A stretch of DNA of 5,915 nt, from positions 1-5,915 of the forward strand of contig JADFOM010000023.1 of NCBI GenBank assembly GCA_022562835.1, given 5' to 3'. The stretch is from Acidobacteriota bacterium (GTDB lineage Bacteria > Actinomycetota > Acidimicrobiia > Acidimicrobiales > SHLQ01). The notes below the pieces were generated by a model, which was not told the origin of the DNA, made no database searches, and saw nothing but the letters and a program-made list of their open reading frames with translations. Every line of letters begins with the position of its first letter. Positions within the stretch are counted from its first letter, which is position 1. The translations under genes were made by a program, and so were the position numbers. This document shows positions 1 through 4,734 of the stretch, one piece after another.

Positions 1-230
1 GAGCTTGATCGTGCGGGCTTGGGCCCGCGCTCAGGCTCCTCGGCGGCGGAGCCCCTGCGGCCATTTGTGGGGGGCAGTGCCCCCACACCCCACGTAGCGG
101 GCGACGCTGCGCTTGCCCGCCCACGCGATGGCCGCAGCGAGTGTCTGCGCATGAGAGCCCGATAGGGCTCGAACTCGCAGCGAGTGTCTGCGCATGAGCG
201 ATACCGAAGGTGTCGCGAACTAGCAGCGAG
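1..230. other. Hairpin-dense intergenic block without a convincing gene
   Basis: No frame here has a start, length or composition that suggests a gene; one frame is open on the plus strand to a TAG at 163-165 but has no recognisable protein. Successive inverted repeats can be read directly: 11-30 (GCGGGC/GCCCGC core, TTGG loop), 66-87 (TGTGGGGG/CCCCCACA, 6-nt loop), 97-102 with 115-120 (GCGGGC/GCCCGC, 12-nt loop), 133-149 (CGCAG/CTGCG), 155-170 (GAGCCC-GATA-GGGCTC), 173-185 (ACTCG-CAG-CGAGT), 176-192 (CGCAG/CTGCG, an alternative to the previous one) and 198-216 (GCGATACC-GAA-GGTGTCGC, one G-T wobble). None is followed by a T tract on either strand, so intrinsic termination is not established. 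For the minus-strand oxygenase gene this block is the downstream region. A structured transcript end, a dispersed palindromic repeat or a decayed mobile fragment are all possible. Confidence 0.6.
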
Positions 231-231
231 T
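133..231. repeat. 23-bp direct repeat, two exact copies plus one degenerate copy
   Basis: Positions 133-155 and 176-198 are identical over 23 bp, with a 43-bp period. The shared unit begins CGCAGCGAGTGTCTGCG and continues CATGAG. A third, partial copy lies at 216-231: it shares the flank CGAACT and the core GCAGCGAGT with 170-185 and differs by one base. The core GCAGCGAGT therefore occurs at 134-142, 177-185 and 223-231, spaced 43 and 46 bp apart. Each full copy contains a 5-bp stem, CGCAG/CTGCG. The spacers differ, there are only two exact copies, and the repeats sit inside a larger series of hairpins, so this is not a CRISPR array. The family is not one I can name. Confidence 0.8.
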
Positions 232-1164
232 TATCGAACCCTGCGAGCGTCTTCCACAAGGTTGATTTCGTAGAGCACCTGATCGAGCGCATCGGCAGCT
301 TCGATGCCTCCGAAGCGCTGAGGCGTCTGTTCGGTGATGCAGCTCACCAACGGTGAGAGTTGCATCCACGATGCTGGATGACAGAACTGTACGACCGAGA
401 GGCGACCGCCGACCGGGGCCGGGGCGGCGCTGACACCGTGGCTGCCGCAGGGTGTTGATAATGACGTGACCGTCCGGGGGTGCGGCATCGATCCAGCCGT
501 CGTCTGTCTGCACCTGCAAGCCACGAGCCGTGGCGCGCGGTAGCGCCGTGATGAGGTTGATGTCGCCGTGTTCGCCGGCCCAGATGTGTTCGCCGGATGG
601 AGCATCGGACATTGCGGGGTAACGGATTGCCCGCGTCAGTGTTGGGCCGTCGGCGGTCAGGTCATCGAAGAACTCCTCGTGTGCCCCTAGACCGACGGCG
701 ATGATGCGCAAGAAGCGGCGTTGGACCGCCAGCACCCGCTCGTGGAAGCTCGTGAGCACCGTCGACATTCCGGCGACGAAGTCATCCCCGAACACAGGAG
801 TGTTGTAGAGGTGTGGGTAGCGCCGCCGCAACGGGTGCCCCTCGGCCAGTTCAGCGTTCCAGTTGAGCATCTCCTTGAAGTCCGGCACATCGGAACTTGC
901 CGCGGTCTCGACCAACAGGCCCGTGTAGCCAACCTGACCGTGTGAACCCGGCACGACCAGTGATTCCTTCTCCTCAACGCCTAGCCCGAAGAACTCAGCC
1001 AACATCTCGTAGGTCTCGTCCAACATCGATTCGGACAGGTCGTGGGCCGTGAACACGAATCCGGTTCGAAGGCTGCGCATGACACCATCGACGACCGCCG
1101 CGCGTTGGGTCTTGGAGCCCGTTTCGAATGCGAGAAGGTCTACGTCGAGTATCTGATCGCTCAC
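231..1164 (-). pseudogene. Isopenicillin N synthase-like 2-oxoglutarate/Fe(II) oxygenase, frameshifted
   Basis: The first 238 residues, from a GTG at 1164, read as a normal member of the isopenicillin N synthase-like oxygenase family: an N-terminal DIOX_N-like half (including EMLNWN at 99-104), then the double-stranded beta helix with the first two iron ligands in GEHGDINLIT (H199, D201), GLQVQ at 215-219 and VIINT at 234-238. After VIINT, near 450, homology leaves this frame, which runs as unrelated Arg-rich sequence to a stop at 220. Family-like sequence resumes in another frame by about 404 (RLSVVQFCHP, with the Arg/Ser pair that binds 2-oxoglutarate) and continues through FGGIEAADALDQVLYEINL to TAA at 231-233. 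Only 46 nt join the blocks where about 26 codons are usual, so roughly 10 codons, including the TNG..HRV segment with the third ligand His, seem lost. It probably follows the thiolase-like gene in an operon (27-bp gap, no well-placed Shine-Dalgarno). Gene decay is likeliest; a local assembly deletion is possible. Substrate unknown. Confidence 0.8.
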
Positions 1165-1191
1165 CTCGCCGACGCTACCGCGCCGTCGGCG

Positions 1192-2658
1192 CTACAGCGA
1201 GAGCAAGCCGTCGACGGATCGGTGCGCCGTGACGCCGACGAGATCTTCGCTCATCAGCGCCTCGAATGTCGTCTGATCCGTTGTCGTCGCCCAGCCGCGT
1301 GAACCGTCGTCGTCGAGCAGCGCCGCCACTGCATTGGTTGGGCCGTCGCGGTCGTGCAGCACCGAGTAGGCCTCTAGCCTGAACGGCCCCGCAGCGTCAC
1401 GTTGCTGTGCCGTCCGGTCGCCCGAGGTGTCAACGTCGTCGGCCACATCGATCACGGCGAAATGGTCGGGAGGGGTCGTCGAGTATGCGCCGACCGAGTG
1501 CTTCGTGATGAGACCGCCGTTGCCGTGAATCATCCCAAAGACGCCAGGTTCGCTGCGCAGACCGTCAACGAGGCTGGCGATTGCATGTGTGACGGTGTTG
1601 TTCAACGGACCGCCTCCGAAGTGCAAACCTCCGGTCATGGTGAGTTTGCGGCCTTCATCGATTCCAAAGATCTCGCTGCTGAGAGAGACGACCGAGGGAA
1701 AACATGAATAGAGGTCCAGCAGATCTATGTCGCACATGGCGGGAAGTGGTTCGTCAGCCCAGCGCCGGGCGATAGCTCGCAATGCCGGGGAGTCGTCGAA
1801 GCGAACCCGCTGGGTCACCGAGGGCGTGTCCTCCGCCTCGATTATGCGGTGCGGATACACACGTAGCGCCGTATCGATACCCAACTCATCAGCACTGGAG
1901 TCGGGCATGAGGACGACGGCGGCGCCCATGTCGACGGTGGGTTCGGCGCACATCGAGCGGGTGTATGGGTATGCGACGAGCCGATTCTTTTGTGACGCTG
2001 TGGCGATCTCGGAGGCATCGAGGGCATTTCGGTGCCAGGCGAAGGGGTTTTCGGCGGCAATTGCGCTCATGTTTGCGCACATCTGGGCGATTCGAGAGAG
2101 GTGAGCATCGACCGACTCCGCGCGCGCGTGGCGAATTGCTACCTCGAAGATGGCGTAGGTCAGCACCGGCATGATGAGGCCGAGCTCGGTCTCGTAGTCG
2201 GTCGTGATATCGATCTTGGGTTTGAAACGTTCATCGGGCATGGCGCCGTGCTGCTCCGTGATTGCCATGTCGGCACCCTCGGCTCGCAACCTGCGTCGAG
2301 TTGCGACGGCCTCAGCGCCGACGATGACAGCGACGTCGAGCTCGCCGGAGGCTATTCGCTGAGCGAAATGACCGACCAACGACTGCGGTGTCTGTCCGCC
2401 GAAACCACTCAGAAGCGTTCGTGCGTTAGAGGCGCCGAGGCGATCGGCGACCAAACGCGCGGGGTCGGTGTATTCCCAAAGACCGCCGACCGTGCCAATG
2501 ATGTCGATCTTTCGTGGGTCGATGGCGACGTTGGAGTCAGCCAGGGCTATCGCCGTGGCCTCGACCATCTGATCTATCGGTTCTGCGACCTCGCAGGATC
2601 GGTCGACGGTCTGTCCCACACCGACGATGGTTGGCAGCGTGGTCCGGCTCTTGCTCAT
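1192..2658 (-). CDS. TLP1-type thiolase-like protein (annotated acetyl-CoA acetyltransferase class)
   Basis: A 488-residue protein of the SCP2-thiolase/thiolase-like type 1 kind found in actinobacteria, which are thought to bind acyl-CoA; the reaction is unproven. Visible blocks: IVGVGQ at 11-16; ADRLGA at 71-76; GGQTPQSLV at 87-95; VIVGAEA at 111-117; LYSCFPS at 316-322; MTGGLHFGGGPLNN at 341-354, then THAIA; GNGGLITKHSVGAYST at 379-394. The last 70 or so residues match the extra C-terminal domain of TLP1 proteins (F426 onward, LEAYSV). The usual thiolase nucleophile motif CxS is absent from the expected region (TLLSGFGG at 81-88), as in other TLP1 proteins, so classical thiolysis or Claisen chemistry is doubtful. 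ATG 2658 is chosen because homology starts a few residues later; the frame stays open to 2874, but that extension is Arg/Pro/Ser-rich and would overlap the divergent gene. It is probably co-transcribed with the oxygenase gene, 27 bp downstream. Confidence 0.87.
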   Translation of the reverse strand: MSKSRTTLPTIVGVGQTVDRSCEVAEPIDQMVEATAIALADSNVAIDPRKIDIIGTVGGLWEYTDPARLVADRLGASNARTLLSGFGGQTPQSLVGHFAQRIASGELDVAVIVGAEAVATRRRLRAEGADMAITEQHGAMPDERFKPKIDITTDYETELGLIMPVLTYAIFEVAIRHARAESVDAHLSRIAQMCANMSAIAAENPFAWHRNALDASEIATASQKNRLVAYPYTRSMCAEPTVDMGAAVVLMPDSSADELGIDTALRVYPHRIIEAEDTPSVTQRVRFDDSPALRAIARRWADEPLPAMCDIDLLDLYSCFPSVVSLSSEIFGIDEGRKLTMTGGLHFGGGPLNNTVTHAIASLVDGLRSEPGVFGMIHGNGGLITKHSVGAYSTTPPDHFAVIDVADDVDTSGDRTAQQRDAAGPFRLEAYSVLHDRDGPTNAVAALLDDDGSRGWATTTDQTTFEALMSEDLVGVTAHRSVDGLLSL

Positions 2659-2681
2659 GGGTCGCAACGGTATCGGGCACG
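2659..2681. promoter_or_regulatory. 23-bp divergent start-to-start gap, probable leaderless promoters
   Basis: Both flanking genes begin with ATGAG, on opposite strands, only 23 bp apart. No Shine-Dalgarno-like purine run sits in front of either start. On the minus strand TACCGT (2672 to 2667) fits the TANNNT -10 pattern and ends 8 nt before the ATG at 2658, a spacing suited to a leaderless transcript. On the plus strand the best match is the weaker TATCGG at 2671-2676, before ATG 2682. The two candidates overlap, so the promoters would compete or share regulation. This rests on short motifs only. Confidence 0.3.
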
Positions 2682-3722
2682 ATGAGACGTCGAGTTGTCG
2701 CCCTCCTCGCTGCATTGTTGACGCTGGCAACCGCCTGCGCTGGTTCGGTTCCACCATCTCCTTTGAGCGCCGCGCCACCGCTGGCGGCAGTGGTCGAGGG
2801 AAGTTCCGTGATCGCGGTGCTAGCGCCGTCCGCGACCGGGATTGCGGGTGCTGCGAAGAGGACCGTGACATCATTGCGTTCCGAGGGCATCCCGATCGCT
2901 CGCAGTCTCGGTGTCGTCGATGCCGAACCGGGCGTGGACCTGTCCGAGACGCTGGCCGTCATAGGTCGGCTGCTCGATCAGGATCCGGTTCTGCTGATCG
3001 TCGGGTGTGACCGCGAGGCTGCCCTGGCCGCCACCCGTCTGGCGGCTGAACGTGACGTGCTCGTCATGTCACCGTGTGTCACGGCGCTTCAGTTCAGCGA
3101 TGAGAGACACGTCGGGTACTCGTTGAGCGCCCCGAATCGCCCGCAGGGTGAACTCCTGGCCGATGAGGCTCTTGCCAGAGACTACAAGTCGGCGGTTGTA
3201 GTCTCGGCGGTGCATTCGGTCGATGCCTACGCACAGTGCAAGGCGTTTGCCGACCGATTCGTGAGCGCTGGCGGCGAGCTCTACGCCGAACTCGACGTCG
3301 ATGACCTCGCCGCGGGGGATTCGTGGCCGCTAGAGCGCCGCGCCGATGTTGTCGTGAACTGCGTCGAGCAGGCTGACGCTGTCTCGTCGGCATCTACGAT
3401 TCGGAACCTCTATGACGGGCCGATCCTTGCGGGGTCCGCCTGGCTGGAACTGGCTGGAGATGAGGAGCTCGGCGACCTGACGGTGGCCGCCAACCTGGCA
3501 ACAACCGGTCGCTGGACGCTCGGTGTCGCGACGAGAGCTCTGGTGGAGATCTTCGGCGCGGTGGCGCAGGACGCTCATACGTTCGATGCTGGCAAGCTGT
3601 CGGTCGGCATCGAGACGACCTCCGTCTTTGAAACCTCAGTCGGTCGTGTGCGGTTCGAAGAACGACGCAACGTGACGCCCATTCGTCTTCTACGCAGTGG
3701 GGAAGCTGCGAGCGATCAATAG
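2682..3722 (+). CDS. Predicted lipoprotein, type 1 periplasmic-binding fold (branched-chain amino acid binder-like)
   Basis: A 346-residue exported protein. The N-terminus has MRRR, a hydrophobic stretch at 5-18 and LATAC at 15-19, a relaxed lipobox with Cys19 as the likely lipidated residue (Ala rather than Leu/Val/Ile at -3). A short Pro/Ala/Ser linker leads into a two-lobed Peripla_BP_6-like domain. Lobe 1 runs from VIAVLAPS at 43-50 to LLIVGCDREAALAATRLA at 104-121 and VLVMSPC at 126-132, the place where relatives have their PLISPSAT-type strand. Lobe 2 includes SAVVVSAV at 170-177, GPILAG at 246-251 and a closing GRVRFEERRN at 321-330. C109 and C132 could form a disulfide. It is somewhat shorter than typical Leu/Ile/Val-binding proteins. 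No permease or ATPase gene is adjacent, so it may be an orphan binding protein or an extracytoplasmic sensor; the ligand is unknown. Start 2682 is set by the signal peptide; the frame is open further upstream. Confidence 0.75.
   Translation: MRRRVVALLAALLTLATACAGSVPPSPLSAAPPLAAVVEGSSVIAVLAPSATGIAGAAKRTVTSLRSEGIPIARSLGVVDAEPGVDLSETLAVIGRLLDQDPVLLIVGCDREAALAATRLAAERDVLVMSPCVTALQFSDERHVGYSLSAPNRPQGELLADEALARDYKSAVVVSAVHSVDAYAQCKAFADRFVSAGGELYAELDVDDLAAGDSWPLERRADVVVNCVEQADAVSSASTIRNLYDGPILAGSAWLELAGDEELGDLTVAANLATTGRWTLGVATRALVEIFGAVAQDAHTFDAGKLSVGIETTSVFETSVGRVRFEERRNVTPIRLLRSGEAASDQ
3178..3205. repeat. Perfect 10-bp inverted repeat inside the lipoprotein gene
   Basis: GAGACTACAA at 3178-3187 is the exact reverse complement of TTGTAGTCTC at 3196-3205, with an 8-nt spacer (GTCGGCGG). 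It is entirely inside the coding sequence and encodes part of the stretch DYKSAVVVS at the start of lobe 2. No T tract follows on either strand, so it is not an obvious terminator. It could be an operator-like palindrome, an mRNA hairpin or a coincidence. Confidence 0.75.
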
Positions 3723-4642
3723 TGAGCATCGAGGTCGACGGTCCCGATGAGGGGGTCGCCGCGCAGCCAGCGCGCAACGTTGGCTTCGACCCGACCAGCC
3801 AAAAGCTCAAGACCCATCTGAGGAGTATTGCCGACGTGTGGCGTGATGATCGCGTTTTCGAGGGTCCAGAGGCGATGGCTTGTCGGAAGTGGCTCGGGGT
3901 CGGTGACGTCGAGTGCCGCACCCGCTATCGCCTTGGTTTCGAGCGCGTCGAGCAACGCGTCTGTATCGATGATCGCCCCGCGTGCGACGTTGACGATCCA
4001 TGTGTCGGGGCTCATCGCCGATAGTGCCTCTGCGTCGATCAGATGCCTTGTCTTTTCGGTGAGCGCGGCGGCCACGAAAACGATCCGGGCGCCGCGGACC
4101 GCGATGGAGATTTCCTCTGGAGCGAACACTCGATCGGCGCCGGCTATGGGCTCGGGGCGGCGTCGAACGACCGTGATGTCGACCCCGAACGGGCTCAGAA
4201 GTCGAATCAAGGAACTCGCGATGCCGCCAGCACCGACGATGGTCACTCGGCTGTTGAGGAGGTTCGTACCGATCGGAGCAGTCCAGGACGTCGCAGCGTG
4301 GTACGCGGCGACGTTTCGTAGTGCGCAAAGAGCTAAAGCGAGCGCGTGTTCTGCAACGGGTTCGGCGTACACACCCTTGCCGCACGTCCAGACATACTGG
4401 TCACTGAGGTGCTCGTCGAATGGTTCGATCCCTGCGTAGGGGAGTTGCACCCATTCGAGCGACGGCATGGTGGACGCAACCGATCGGAACGCTGAAGGCG
4501 CCGCTGGGTCGGCCCAGATGAGTCCGCTCGCGGTGTCGGAATCGGTAGCGATTACGCCGCCGCCGCGTAACACCGCGGAGCTGAGGGCGCGATGCATGTC
4601 CGGACGTGTGGTCGGGGCGACAGCGATCGATGATCGACTCAT
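3716..4642 (-). CDS. D-isomer-specific 2-hydroxyacid dehydrogenase
   Basis: A 308-residue NAD(P)-dependent oxidoreductase, predicted to interconvert a 2-oxoacid and its D-2-hydroxyacid in the cytosol. The split substrate-binding domain includes LEWVQLPYAGIEPFD at 62-76. After AEHALALALCALRN (97-110) comes the Rossmann fold with VTIVGAGGIASSL at 133-145. The catalytic residues are in place: R221 in NVARGAIIDTDAL, E250 in DVTDPEPLP and H269 in ITPHVGN. The second strand ends VVRRRPEP (158-165), with Arg residues where NAD-specific members usually have an acidic residue, and Ala142 replaces the third Gly of GxGxxG; both hint at NADP(H) preference, as in glyoxylate/hydroxypyruvate reductases. The exact substrate cannot be read. 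ATG 4642 gives a full-length protein, though no good Shine-Dalgarno precedes it. Its stop overlaps the convergent lipoprotein gene by 7 bp. Confidence 0.9.
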   Translation of the reverse strand: MSRSSIAVAPTTRPDMHRALSSAVLRGGGVIATDSDTASGLIWADPAAPSAFRSVASTMPSLEWVQLPYAGIEPFDEHLSDQYVWTCGKGVYAEPVAEHALALALCALRNVAAYHAATSWTAPIGTNLLNSRVTIVGAGGIASSLIRLLSPFGVDITVVRRRPEPIAGADRVFAPEEISIAVRGARIVFVAAALTEKTRHLIDAEALSAMSPDTWIVNVARGAIIDTDALLDALETKAIAGAALDVTDPEPLPTSHRLWTLENAIITPHVGNTPQMGLELLAGRVEANVARWLRGDPLIGTVDLDAHY

Positions 4643-4734
4643 TGCGCTACTTTCGCAGACCCCGCCGAGCGGCGAGTGGATCGATTGGTACGTTAAGCCT
4701 GCAGTTCCGCCTCGCTCAACCGATGGAAATCAGT
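4643..4734. promoter_or_regulatory. Divergent intergenic region of dehydrogenase and metallopeptidase genes
   Basis: These 92 bp lie between the outward-facing starts at 4642 (minus) and 4735 (plus), so both promoters should be here or overlap the coding ends. I see no convincing -35/-10 pair on either strand. GGAAA at 4725-4729, five bases before ATG 4735, is a modest ribosome-binding candidate and favours that start over ATG 4723 in the same frame. Confidence 0.4.

Noticed and set aside
1..165. Plus-strand frame open from the window edge to TAG 163-165
   Set aside because: It is short, reads through the hairpins and repeat, and gives a Gly/Pro/Arg-rich peptide with no family resemblance; it looks like an accident of high GC.
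155..170. GAGCCC-GATA-GGGCTC as terminator of the oxygenase operon
   Set aside because: The stem is perfect but no T tract follows in the minus-strand direction, and many similar stems surround it.
133..231. Possible small CRISPR array
   Set aside because: Only two exact copies; the third is partial, the remaining intervals are themselves palindromic, and no cas gene is near.
231..1164. Programmed frameshift in the oxygenase gene
   Set aside because: There is no slippery run near 405-450, and the junction also lacks about 10 codons including a metal ligand, so shifting frame alone would not restore a working enzyme.
2032..2685. 217-codon plus-strand frame opposite the thiolase-like gene
   Set aside because: Antisense shadow of strongly conserved TLP1 sequence, with no recognisable domain of its own.
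2659..2874. N-terminal extension of the thiolase-like protein by 72 residues
   Set aside because: Arg/Pro/Ser-rich and lacking family homology; it is the antisense of the lipoprotein signal peptide and N-terminus.
3828..4439. 203-codon plus-strand frame opposite the dehydrogenase gene
   Set aside because: Antisense of a dehydrogenase with all catalytic motifs intact; the Ala/Ser-rich peptide has no family resemblance.
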